A DNA stretch of 64,000 nucleotides from Acidicapsa ligni (GTDB taxonomy: Bacteria > Acidobacteriota > Terriglobia > Terriglobales > Acidobacteriaceae), in the NCBI RefSeq assembly GCF_025685655.1, contig NZ_JAGSYG010000010.1:62001-126000 (forward strand), given 5' to 3'. Shown here in pieces: positions 1 through 9,000 of this stretch. The position numbers were made by a program, and so were the translations under genes. How positions within the stretch are numbered: the first letter of the stretch is position 1; each line of letters opens with the position of its first letter. Below the pieces are notes generated by a model. The model saw nothing but the letters and a program-made list of their open reading frames with translations. It was not told the origin of the DNA and did no database searches.

Positions 1-1151
1 GCAACCTGCACATCGCGGACTCTGTGACCTACATCCCATCGCTCGGCCGTCTTTGCTCCACCCTTGCCGTCGAACACAATGCGGATGAGCGATTGCGATA
101 TGAGCCCGCTGGCAAGAGCAGAACCGTTCCACTGTGAGAACATGGCGCCTTTGTAGAACATGAGGTTGCCGGGTGCAATGACCGGAACCCAGTAAATGAC
201 AGGCTTGGCCAGGTCAGGGCGAGTGTCCGGGCTGGGAATGGGCACGCCGTTATAGTTGTGTCCATAGGAGACCAGAGGCCAGCCATAGTTTTTGCCGGGC
301 TCGATCAGGTTCAACTCATCGCCGCCGCGTGGGCCGTGTTCAAGCTCCCACAACCGTCCATCCGGCGCGAAGGCCAGCCCATAGGGAGTACGAAGTCCGG
401 AGCACCAGGTTTCCGCTGGCGTCAGGTTCGGGCCGGGAAAGGTATACGTTCTTACGACTGGAGCTGTCTTTGCTTCTTCGGTATCCTCGGGTGGATCAAT
501 GACAGGGACGGTAGGCGAGCCTGTCTTGCCAGCCATTGGATTTCCTGGGGCGGGTTTGCCATCCAGCGTCAGCCGCAGAATCTTGCCGAGTGGCTGGTTC
601 GGGTCCTGAGCTGGCGTCATGCGTTGCCGTTCGCCAGAGGAGAGGTAGAGATACTTGCCATCCGGAGAAAAGGCAACCTCTGCGCCAAACTGTCCGCCTT
701 CACCGCGCTCGCCATCGCGCCAGATCACCTGAAGGCCCTCAAGGCTCGCTGTATCCTGACCAATCTTCAACGTGGCCCGCGCCAGTGCCAGGCTCGAACC
801 ACCGTCACCCGGCTCTGCATACGTGAGGTAGACAAAGTGATCCTTCTCATAATGAGGCGAGAGATAGACGCCCAGCATTCCACCCTGACCTCTCCAGACA
901 ACGGCTGGAATATTGGTAACTGGCGTCTTTGCTCCTTGCTGGGTCATCAGGACCAGACCGCCGACCTTTTCAGTAATGAGCATCCGCCCATCGGGCAGGA
1001 AAGCAATCTTCCAGGGCAGGTTCAAAGTCGTCACCTGGACCATGTTGAATGGCAGGCTGGGTTCAGGCTTTTGTTCACCTGCATTGATCTGTGCAGATGC
1101 GCCGCTCGCGGTCAGGGCCAGGAAAAGTCCTGCGATCGCTAAGTCCTTCAT
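1..1151 (-). CDS. Secreted PQQ-dependent aldose sugar dehydrogenase (3' end outside window)
   Basis: The gene starts at an ATG at 1151 on the minus strand, with GGGAG about 7 bases upstream, and stays open for about 383 codons until it leaves the left edge. The N-terminus is a Sec signal peptide (about residues 1-20, ending ASGASA before Q), so the product is periplasmic or secreted. The rest reads as the six-bladed propeller of the soluble aldose sugar dehydrogenase family (GSDH/YliI type): LPWKIAFLPDGRMLITEK near residue 46, QFGAEVAFSPDGKYLYLS, CSGLRTPYGLAFAPDGRLW and the ELEHGPRGGDELNLI block that in this family lines the PQQ/calcium site. Enzymes of this family oxidise aldoses with PQQ; the substrate cannot be read from sequence. 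The last blades are missing only because of the window edge. The downstream neighbour is unseen. The SMP-30-like gene lies upstream on the same strand, 246 bases away. Confidence 0.88.
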   Translation of the reverse strand, partial: MKDLAIAGLFLALTASGASAQINAGEQKPEPSLPFNMVQVTTLNLPWKIAFLPDGRMLITEKVGGLVLMTQQGAKTPVTNIPAVVWRGQGGMLGVYLSPHYEKDHFVYLTYAEPGDGGSSLALARATLKIGQDTASLEGLQVIWRDGERGEGGQFGAEVAFSPDGKYLYLSSGERQRMTPAQDPNQPLGKILRLTLDGKPAPGNPMAGKTGSPTVPVIDPPEDTEEAKTAPVVRTYTFPGPNLTPAETWCSGLRTPYGLAFAPDGRLWELEHGPRGGDELNLIEPGKNYGWPLVSYGHNYNGVPIPSPDTRPDLAKPVIYWVPVIAPGNLMFYKGAMFSQWNGSALASGLISQSLIRIVFDGKGGAKTAERWDVGHRVRDVQV

Positions 1152-1397
1152 TTATGTCTCCCTTTATCGATAAAGTGGTCCGACGTTAAGGGATCCTCTT
1201 TGGCGAGGCTTGCTGTCCCAATACTTCGGTCTGTTTTAGAGTATCGCGCTTAGCTCATTGCAGGATCGACGAGCGTCCCTGAATGGCTTTCGAGAGACCC
1301 CTGCTAGCGATAGGGTAGCAAACTCCCTATCAGGATGGTGGCAGTTTCGTCCGGGGACACGAGCCTGTCTCTTACTAAAACTTGCTCCCTCGGCAAG

Positions 1398-2288
1398 CTA
1401 TTTAGGCAGAGGAACCGAAACTGCCCGGCCGGCACCACGCTCGGCGATCCAAAGAGTATCGCCCGCAGGTTCAACTCCGGTTGGCGTCTTGAGTCCATCC
1501 TTGAGCACGGTGACGCTTGCCTTGTCTCCGTTGATGGTGAGGGCAGAGATTTTGCCGCTGCCGTTTTCGGCGACGATGAGCTTGCCATTGGCTGCGCGCA
1601 TGCCATCTGGACCATTTACCGGCTGATCCATCCAGATATCGACAGCTTGCTCCGGCTTGCCAGCGGCGTCCACAGGGATGCGATAGAGCTTGTTGAAGAT
1701 TACGTTGTTCACATAGAGCGTGCCATTCAGGAAGGTGATGCCATCGACGCCCATAAGCACCCGCTGCTCCACGAAGAGTTCCGCGGTGGAAGCCCCAGCC
1801 GGCAGCCGGTAGATTCTTCCATTGGCCGTGTCTGTTATATAGAGTGCTTTGTCCGGTCCTATCGCAAAATCGTTGCAGGTTGTATTGTCCCCTGGCAGGT
1901 TCCAGCGAATCTTCGGCGCGCCGGTGGAGAGATCAAAGCTTCTCAGCGCAGTATGCCGCTGCACGGGACTGCTGTTCGGAATCGGGGTGAGCTGGCATGT
2001 CCACAACGTATTGCTTGAGGCATCCGCCAGCATGCCGAAGAAAAACGTCCCCGGACCCTCAGCAGTGGCGTCGATAAACTTCTCGGCGGTAGAGGAGCCA
2101 TTCGCTACCTTGTAGACGAATGGTGAACTGGCGCTGCCCACGATCAGGACGCCGCCTGGCGCCACGGTCAAACTTTCGGGCTGCGATTTCGCATCGGCGA
2201 TCAAAATATTAGCGGCGGACGCGGCTTGCGCAAGACTCATCATCAGAGCAACGCAGACAGTAAGGCGTCGCGCGTTCAAAATGGACAT
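1398..2288 (-). CDS. Secreted SMP-30/NHL-like beta-propeller protein
   Basis: The reading frame is open further upstream, to 2516, but the start at 2288 is preferred: it has GGAG about 9 bases upstream and begins a clean signal peptide (MSILNARRLTVCVALMMSLAQAASA). The mature 270-odd residues carry repeated propeller-blade motifs typical of SMP-30/gluconolactonase and NHL proteins, such as PDKALYITDTANGRIYRLP, GVDGITFLNGTLYVNN, GPDGMRAANGKLIVAENG and PTGVEPAGDTLWIAERG. Such proteins are often periplasmic lactonases or ligand-binding propellers. No catalytic assignment is made here. It shares strand and export with the sugar dehydrogenase downstream, which would suit oxidation of sugars to lactones followed by hydrolysis, but that link is inference. 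It is divergent from padR. Confidence 0.8.
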   Translation of the reverse strand: MSILNARRLTVCVALMMSLAQAASAANILIADAKSQPESLTVAPGGVLIVGSASSPFVYKVANGSSTAEKFIDATAEGPGTFFFGMLADASSNTLWTCQLTPIPNSSPVQRHTALRSFDLSTGAPKIRWNLPGDNTTCNDFAIGPDKALYITDTANGRIYRLPAGASTAELFVEQRVLMGVDGITFLNGTLYVNNVIFNKLYRIPVDAAGKPEQAVDIWMDQPVNGPDGMRAANGKLIVAENGSGKISALTINGDKASVTVLKDGLKTPTGVEPAGDTLWIAERGAGRAVSVPLPK

Positions 2289-2374
2289 GGGTAAATCTCC
2301 TAAAAGTAGATTGTTCAGGCCACCGATAAATGCTTGATTCAGGTGTGGATCAGGTTGGCTGCGAAAGAAGTACA

Positions 2375-2416
2375 GCAGACCACACTTGGCATACAACGCT
2401 TGGCAGACCACACTTG
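2375..2416. repeat. Two 14-bp direct repeats between divergent genes
   Basis: GCAGACCACACTTG occurs at 2375-2388 and again, identical, at 2403-2416, 28 bases apart start to start. They lie in the 298-base region between the SMP-30-like gene (minus) and padR (plus). The spacing is close to, but not exactly, three helical turns. Possible tandem protein-binding sites; no regulator is identified. Confidence 0.5.
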
Positions 2417-2546
2417 ATTGATCAGCCCTAGTATACGGAATGATTTTGAATGCACATCCCTCAGCACAGAAGTTCTTTCGAGCACGGTGCAATCCGCTGC
2501 CAACCCACACTCTCAAACTCCCGCAACACCGAACGAATAAAGAGTA

Positions 2547-2575
2547 TTGACATTACATATAGCCATCTATATATA
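2547..2575 (+). promoter_or_regulatory. padR promoter with inverted repeat over the spacer and -10
   Basis: A consensus -35 TTGACA (2547-2552) is followed by a 17-base spacer and a -10 TATATA (2570-2575). An inverted repeat TATAG-CCAT-CTATA (2558-2571) covers the downstream half of the spacer and touches the -10. Initiation about 7 bases after the -10 would leave only about 5 bases before the padR ATG at 2587, and no Shine-Dalgarno is visible there. The layout suggests an autorepressed, near-leaderless transcript. Confidence 0.7.
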
Positions 2576-2586
2576 GTCGTCTAAGT

Positions 2587-2916
2587 ATGAAAAAGCCTGA
2601 TGCTCTCCAAGGAACTCTTGATCTGCTGGTGTTAAAGATTCTTTCGCGCCGCCCGCGTACGCATGGATACGGAATCATGGCTGCAGTCAAAGACTGTTCC
2701 GACGAACTGCTGCGCGTTGAGGAAGGTTCTCTGTATCCCGCTCTCTATCGCATGGAAGAAGCTGGCTGGATTCGCGCGGAGTGGATCAAGAAGGACACCG
2801 GGCGGCGGGCGCGTGTTTATGAGTTGACAGCGGCTGGAAAAAAGCAGTTAGGAATCGAAGAATCTCGTTGGCAGTCCGCTTCCTCTGCCATCAATCAGGT
2901 TCTCAGGACGGTGTGA
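2587..2916 (+). CDS. PadR-family transcriptional regulator
   Basis: A 109-residue protein matching PadR-type winged-helix repressors from end to end: LQGTLDLLVLKILSRRPRTHGYGI opens the HTH, SLYPALYRMEEAGWI is the recognition helix/wing block diagnostic of the family, and TGRRARVYELTAAGKKQL forms the wing. The C-terminal helix is short, as in the compact subfamily 2. It lies one base upstream of the orphan permease gene, an arrangement seen repeatedly in acidobacteria, so the two are almost certainly cotranscribed. PadR proteins usually repress their own operon through an inverted repeat overlapping the promoter, and such a repeat is present at 2558-2571. The signal sensed is unknown. Confidence 0.92.
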   Translation: MKKPDALQGTLDLLVLKILSRRPRTHGYGIMAAVKDCSDELLRVEEGSLYPALYRMEEAGWIRAEWIKKDTGRRARVYELTAAGKKQLGIEESRWQSASSAINQVLRTV

Positions 2917-2917
2917 T

Positions 2918-5569
2918 ATGTCGCTATGGTCACGTATCGTTAATGCTGTTCGCAGTGAACAACTGAGCCGTGAGATTGCTGAAGAGATGGAGTCTCACAT
3001 TGCCGAAGCGGTCGAGCATGGGCGCGATCCTGACGAAGCCCGGCGGGCGCTTGGGCGCAGCTACGAGCAGCGTCAGCAGAGAGAGAGCAGCTACGAAATC
3101 CGCACTTTGGGCTGGCTTGAGCTGCTGCGTGCAGACGTCCTGTTCGGTTGGAAGCAGCTTAAACGAAATAAGGTCACCTCTATCGTCGCGATCCTTTCGC
3201 TTGCTCTCGCGATGGGCGCATGCATCGGAGCATTTCGACTCATGGATGCGTTACTCTGGCGTCCTCTGCCGGTAGCCAATGCTGAGCGCCTCTACGCTAT
3301 CTCGCGTGAGGCATTCACGCCTGAGGGTAAGCTCGTTCGATCGGACATATGGCCCTATCCTTCTTTCAGCCTCATGCGGGATGCCGTAAAGGATCAGGCC
3401 GAGTTGCTCGCAGTCTCCACCGCTGATCGAAGGGATCTGACATATGGGTCCGATGCGGAGATGGAGAAGGCGAATGTGCAGTACGTTTCCGGCGCGATGT
3501 TCCAGGCATTCGGCCTCAAGCCTGCTTTAGGAAGATTGCTGGTAGAAGACGACGACCGAACCCCGGGTTCTCATCCCTACGCCGTTCTCTCCTACGACTA
3601 CTGGACGCAACGCTTCGGGCATGATCCGCAGATCGTCGGCAAGACATTGCGCATCGGCAAAGATATCTACGAGATCACGGGAGTCGTCAACGAACCATTT
3701 ACCGGCACCGAGCCGGGTACGATGACAGACCTTTTTCTTCCGGCCATGATGCATCCTGCGGTAACCCGATCCGATGTTGGCTGGGTTCGGCCACTGGTGC
3801 TGGTTAAGCAGGGAACCACCCTTGAGCCGCTGCGCCAGAAATTGAGTGCAACCAGCCGCGCTTTCGATGAGGAACGGATCAAAGGTTTTTCCAGCGCGGA
3901 TAAGAAATCTTTGCGATGGATACTGGACGTGACACTGCTGATTCAGCCTGCGGGTGCTGGAGTTTCGAACCTTCAGGATGAATATCGCAAAGCTCTTAGC
4001 ATTCTCGGTGTCCTGGTCGCGATGGTTCTGCTTATTGCCTGCGCCAATGTCGCCAACCTGAAGATGGCACAGTCGGCAATGCGGTCTCGCGAAATGGCAC
4101 TGCGTGTTGCTATTGGCGCAGGACGAGGCCGCCTGGTGCAAATGCTCCTTGTAGAGAACGCTATGCTGGCCGTGCTCGCAGCAGGCCTAGGAGCGCTGTT
4201 CGCGTGGCAATCAGCGCCGCTTGTCGTGAGTATGATCCAGTCCTCCGATACTCCGGTGCGATTGCTTCTTTACACAGACTGGAGAGTTCTCGGCTTTGGT
4301 GTTGCGCTAGTCTTCTGCGTGTTGCTGCTCTTCGGAGTACTTCCCGCGCTTCGGGCCAGTGCAGTCAAGCCAGTCAGCGCACTCAAGGGTGGCGACGATG
4401 ATCCTAACTCACGACGCCGTTTGATGCATGGCCTGATCGCAGCCCAGGTAGCGTTTTGTTTCCTCGTGATATTCATGTCAGGACTCTTCGTAAGGACCTT
4501 CGAGAGTTTGTCGCATAAGCCTTTGGGCTTCTCTCCTGAAAATCTTCTGCTGCTGGACGTGGTTACACCACAGGGCCAACTGCCTGTGGTGTGGGATCAA
4601 ATCGCAGACAAATTACGGAGCGTCCCCGGCGTAGAAAGAGTTGCAATTGCGAGTTCACCGCTATTGTCGGGTGCCGCATGGAATAACTTTGTTTCGGTTG
4701 GAGGAGCAGCTCCGAGTTCCATTGCCGCCTACCTGCTTGCAATATCGCCGGGATGGTCAGAGACCATGAAGATCCCTTTGCTCGACGGAAGAGATTTTCG
4801 TTCCGGCGACGCCACCCCCGGTCAGGCGATCGTCAACCAGTCTTTCGTCAAGACTTTTTTGGATGGAAAGAATCCGATCGGAAAGACATTTCAAGAGGAA
4901 GAAAATCATTTCCAGGTCGTAGGGCTAATTGCAGATGCTCCCTATGGCAACCTCAGAGATCCTATTGTGCCGGTAGCCTACATTCCTTTTCATGAAGTGA
5001 ACGCTCAAGGCGTGGCGCAGCTGGAAACGCAGGAGACTTTTCTCGTTCGCACTTCAGGCTCCGATCCACTCGCGCTTGCTTCTGTACTGCGCAAGACAAT
5101 TCCGCAGGCACGCGCTGGCTTTCGTGTCACGGATCTTCGCACCCAGAGCGACCTGGTGCGAGCGCAGACTGTGCGCGAACGGCTGCTGGCGATGCTTGCA
5201 GCTTTCTTCTCTTTCGTAGCACTCTTGCTCGCAGCGATTGGTTTATACGGAGTGCTGAGTTATTCGGTGCAGCAGCGGGAGCGCGAATTTGGAATTCGTA
5301 TCGCAGTTGGTGCTCGGGTCGCCGACATCGCATGGCAGGCTACATCGCGGATCCTCCTGATGGTGATGATGGGAGCTGTGATCGGTGCAGCACTCGGGAT
5401 CGCATCGGTGCGTTATGTTGAGACGCTGCTGTATGGCGTGAAGGGAAGCGACCCACTCATGCTTACAGGTCCAGCACTAGCATTGTTGGCGATAGCTTTG
5501 CTGTCTGCGTTGCCAGTCATCGTACGTGCCTCGCGCATCGATCCGAAAATCATGTTGCGAGCGGAATGA
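2918..5569 (+). CDS. ADOP-type ABC transporter permease (duplicated FtsX/MacB domains)
   Basis: An 883-residue inner-membrane protein starting one base after padR. Residues 1-75 form a charged cytoplasmic prefix (MSLWSRIVNAVRSEQLSREI...) typical of acidobacterial duplicated orphan permeases. A first transmembrane helix (about 83-108) is followed by a MacB-like periplasmic domain, then an FtsX core with the signature LLIACANVANLKMAQ and RSREMALRVAIGAGRGRLVQ (about 368-405). After further helices a second periplasmic domain and a second FtsX core follow, with YGVLSYSVQQREREFGIRIAVGA (about 778-800, spelled in parts) before the C-terminus. No ATPase gene lies beside it, which is why the family is called orphan. 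MacB/FtsX permeases act as mechanotransmission units in efflux or lipoprotein handling; the cargo here is unknown. Probably controlled by the adjacent PadR. Confidence 0.9.
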   Translation: MSLWSRIVNAVRSEQLSREIAEEMESHIAEAVEHGRDPDEARRALGRSYEQRQQRESSYEIRTLGWLELLRADVLFGWKQLKRNKVTSIVAILSLALAMGACIGAFRLMDALLWRPLPVANAERLYAISREAFTPEGKLVRSDIWPYPSFSLMRDAVKDQAELLAVSTADRRDLTYGSDAEMEKANVQYVSGAMFQAFGLKPALGRLLVEDDDRTPGSHPYAVLSYDYWTQRFGHDPQIVGKTLRIGKDIYEITGVVNEPFTGTEPGTMTDLFLPAMMHPAVTRSDVGWVRPLVLVKQGTTLEPLRQKLSATSRAFDEERIKGFSSADKKSLRWILDVTLLIQPAGAGVSNLQDEYRKALSILGVLVAMVLLIACANVANLKMAQSAMRSREMALRVAIGAGRGRLVQMLLVENAMLAVLAAGLGALFAWQSAPLVVSMIQSSDTPVRLLLYTDWRVLGFGVALVFCVLLLFGVLPALRASAVKPVSALKGGDDDPNSRRRLMHGLIAAQVAFCFLVIFMSGLFVRTFESLSHKPLGFSPENLLLLDVVTPQGQLPVVWDQIADKLRSVPGVERVAIASSPLLSGAAWNNFVSVGGAAPSSIAAYLLAISPGWSETMKIPLLDGRDFRSGDATPGQAIVNQSFVKTFLDGKNPIGKTFQEEENHFQVVGLIADAPYGNLRDPIVPVAYIPFHEVNAQGVAQLETQETFLVRTSGSDPLALASVLRKTIPQARAGFRVTDLRTQSDLVRAQTVRERLLAMLAAFFSFVALLLAAIGLYGVLSYSVQQREREFGIRIAVGARVADIAWQATSRILLMVMMGAVIGAALGIASVRYVETLLYGVKGSDPLMLTGPALALLAIALLSALPVIVRASRIDPKIMLRAE

Positions 5570-6095
5570 CGCAATACGCTAAAGTGTGGAGTCGCTCCCT
5601 CAACACAATACTTATCGACTAGCGATATACCACTGAATCGCAGGAACAGTCTTCATTCTTTTGGAAAGGGAAATGAAGACGGACCAGTCCGTCCTTCCAC
5701 CCAACACACTTCGATAGTGACGTGGAAGCGTTACAGCCACTATTGATTAAGGACTTCGCATTACGAATAATTCATCGTTATGTAATCTGCCGTCGCGACT
5801 GGTCGTGTAAAAACATAACTGTCCCCCCTACAGTGTGCGGGTGCGGAACGCAACATCAGCGTTCGTGTGTATGTGTGTTCTTCCATCATGCGTGGCACTC
5901 TGAATCCCACTCAAAAATTTACAAAAATAAATCTTCTTTTGCCGTTGAGAAATCGCAAACTCGTACGGCATTCCAGTTAGGGAGAGTTTATTGATAACTC
6001 CCCTTGCGCTCCTACGCACTCCTGTCGATGCCCCATGCAAACGCATGGGCTGCTTCTGAGGCGATGGCCGCAAACTGAAGGTTTCTGGAGGATCT
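5570..6095. other. 526-base intergenic region with paired hairpins
   Basis: No convincing gene. It holds the overlapping hairpins at 5649-5693, probably the 3' end of the padR-permease transcript, and a weak promoter-like pair TTGATT (5743-5748) and AATAAT (5766-5771) with a 17-base spacer that could serve the lipoprotein gene starting at 6096. Confidence 0.5.
5649..5693. repeat. Two mutually exclusive inverted repeats after the permease gene
   Basis: GTCTTCATT (5649-5657) pairs with AATGAAGAC (5672-5680), and GACGGAC (5678-5684) pairs with GTCCGTC (5687-5693) across a 2-base centre. The two stems share the GAC at 5678-5680, so they compete. There is no T-run after the second stem, so simple intrinsic termination is not obvious. 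Confidence 0.5.
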
Positions 6096-9000
6096 GTGCG
6101 AGTTCTGCTGAAGAGGTTTGGAGGCCGTTCGACCGTAGCGGCGATGGCGCTGGCAAGTGTACTGACGATGGTGGGATGTGGCGGCAGCAACTCCTCCCTC
6201 CCGGGCAGCAACGGAACCGCAACGCCGACCTTTAGTCCGGGTGCGGGGTCCTATAACGTATCCAAGGACGTGACCATTGCGGACGCGACGAAGGGTGCGG
6301 TGATGTATTGCACCACCGATGGCACGACGCCGACCGCTTCGTCTCCCGTATGCGCCCAGCCCACCACAGTCTTCAAGACCGAGTTCCTGCAGGCTATTGC
6401 TATTGCGCCTGGCAAGACTGCCAGCCCTGTTGCCTCGGCAGGCTATACGATCACGCCGAATATGGTTCCGACTCCGACCTTCAATCCGGCTGGCGGCAAT
6501 TTTACCGGCACGCAGATGGTCACGATCAGCGACAGCGCTTCGAATGTAAACATCTACTACACGCTCGATGGTTCTGTGCCAAGCGCGAACTCCACGCTTT
6601 ACATCAGCGGCAGTCCGGTTGCCATCTCCCAGACTTCCACACTGAGCGCCATTGCCGTAGCCGCGGGCTTCACGAACAGCAGCGTGAACAGCGCTACCTA
6701 TATCATTCAGGCGATTCTCCCGCCTCCCATTGTTAGCGGTATCATGCCAACCTCTGCTAGCGCAGGCGGTGGGGTTCTTGCGCTGACGGTGAACGGGACA
6801 AACTTTATCTCTGGCTCTACGGTGCAGTGGAATGGCGTAACGCAGCCGACTATCTTTGTCAGCGCGACACAATTGACAGCCACGATTCCGGCCAGCCTGA
6901 TTGCCAATGCGGGCACGGCGAATGTGACTGTAGCCCAGTCTTCAGGCATCTCCGGGGCCGCAGCTTTCACCATCAACTCGGTTACTCCCGCAATTACGGC
7001 CGTGAGTCCTTCCTCTGGAACTGTAGGCACCTCTGTGTCCATCACAGGGACTAACTTCACTGGTGCGACAGCAGTCAGTTTCGGCAGCACGCCAGCCACC
7101 AGCTTCAAGGTGAACTCCGCAACCAGCATCACCGCAGTTGCTCCGGCAGGCACAGGCACCGTGGATGTAACGGCTGTCACGCCTACTGGCACCAGTAGCA
7201 CTTCCGCTGCCGATCAGTTCACCTATACGGTTCCGACACTGATCAGCATCAGCCCTGCAACCGGCCCGTCGACAGGCGGCTCCTCTGTGGCCATTACGGG
7301 AACCAACTTTACCGGTGCGACAGCGGTCAACTTCGGCACTGTGCCAGCCACCAGCTTCAAGGTAAACAGCGCAACCAGCATCACCGCAGTTGCTCCGGCA
7401 GGCACGGGCACTGTGGATGTGACGGTTGTTACGTCGAACGGCACCAGCGCAACTACCGCTGCCGACCAATTCGTTTATACGATTAATGCTCCTGCGGTGA
7501 CCAGCATCAGTCCTGCTATCGGTCTGTTGGCCGGCGGCACCACTGTAACTATCACGGGAGTCAACTTTACCGATGCGACTGCGGTCAATTTCGGCAGTAC
7601 AGCAGCCACCAGCATCACGGTGAACTCGACGGCAACCAGCATCACGGCAGTCTCTCCCGCGGGAACAGGTACCGTGGATGTGACGGTTGTTACACCTGCC
7701 GGCGTCAGCCCAACTGCCGCTACTGACCAATTTGCTTACGGAGTGGCGTTCAACGGCACTGTCTCCAGCGGTGCGTTACCGATCGTAGGTGCGACAGTGC
7801 AGTTGTATGCCGCAGGTACTCAAGCTTACGGTTCGGGTGCTACCCCGCTTACAACGGGGCCTAGCCCGATCGTTACGGATGCGAGCGGAAAGTTTTCACT
7901 TCTCTACGCTTGCCCCACATCGGGCGCTCCAGGAGACCAGGTTTACCTGGTGGCCTCCGGAGGCAACACCACAAGCGGACCCAACCCCAACGCCAACATC
8001 CTGTTGATGGAGGCTCTTGGCTCGTGCAGCCAGCTTGCACTTGCTTCGCCAGTCACGGTGAATGAAGTCACGACAATTGCGTCGGCGTATGCACTGTCCG
8101 CATTCGCGACGATCAACAGCAGCGGAGGCATCGATGTAGGTGCACCTGCAACTGGAACGACCTGCAATGCCGCAGGCAATTGGAAGAGCACGACGGCGGA
8201 AAGCTGCAACTACACCGGGCTGGCCAATGCTTTCAGTGCGGTGAACAACCTGGTGAACATAAGCACGGGCGTGGCGCGCACCTTTACTCCCGCATATAAG
8301 ACTGATCTGGCAGGCGATCCGCAAGTCGTGAACAACAGCACAGTACCCACGGCGCGCATCAACGCGCTGGCGGATATGCTGGCCTCCTGTGTGGAGGGTG
8401 ACGGTTCCGGCTGTGGCAGCGGCCTGTTCAGTGCGGCGTCAACGAATGGAGCAACAACGGGAACCACACCGATTACGCCCGTAGATACGCTGCAGGCGGC
8501 GCTTAACATCGCACAGAATCCCGGCAACAACGTCACACAATTGCTGGGCCTGGTTTCATCGACTTCGCCTTACAGCATCACGAGCCCGGACCCCGGCAGC
8601 GTCGCCCTTGCGGTGAGCGGCCCGGGTGCGCCGACGGACCTGACCCTGGCTCTTACCTTCACCGGCGCGGGCCTGGGAGTTGGGCCTGGCATTACTCTTT
8701 CGGACAACAACATCGGATTCAGCAATGCGGCACTCAGCATCGACGCCGGGGGTAACATCTGGGTCGCGGCATACGCCTTTAACCTGAACGATTTTTCTGC
8801 CAATGGCGAGGTGATTGCAGAGTTCAACGCCCTGGGCGCGCCTGTGAGTAAGTCCACCAGCATAGACGCAGCCAATAACCCAACCTATGGCGGCTACAAC
8901 CCTCAGCCGGGCAGCACAACCGACGGGGTCCAGACAAATATGCTCGCCGTCGACCAGTCTGGGAACCTGTGGACATATCAGGACGGGCAAACCGGAAACA

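Noticed and set aside
258-1142. Long plus-strand open frame opposite the sugar dehydrogenase
   Set aside because: The minus-strand frame gives a signal peptide and a recognisable propeller enzyme; the plus frame has no family-like motifs.
6942-7730. 262-codon minus-strand frame within the IPT repeats
   Set aside because: It is the antisense of repetitive, high-GC coding DNA and its product is a low-complexity Arg/Cys/Gly string.
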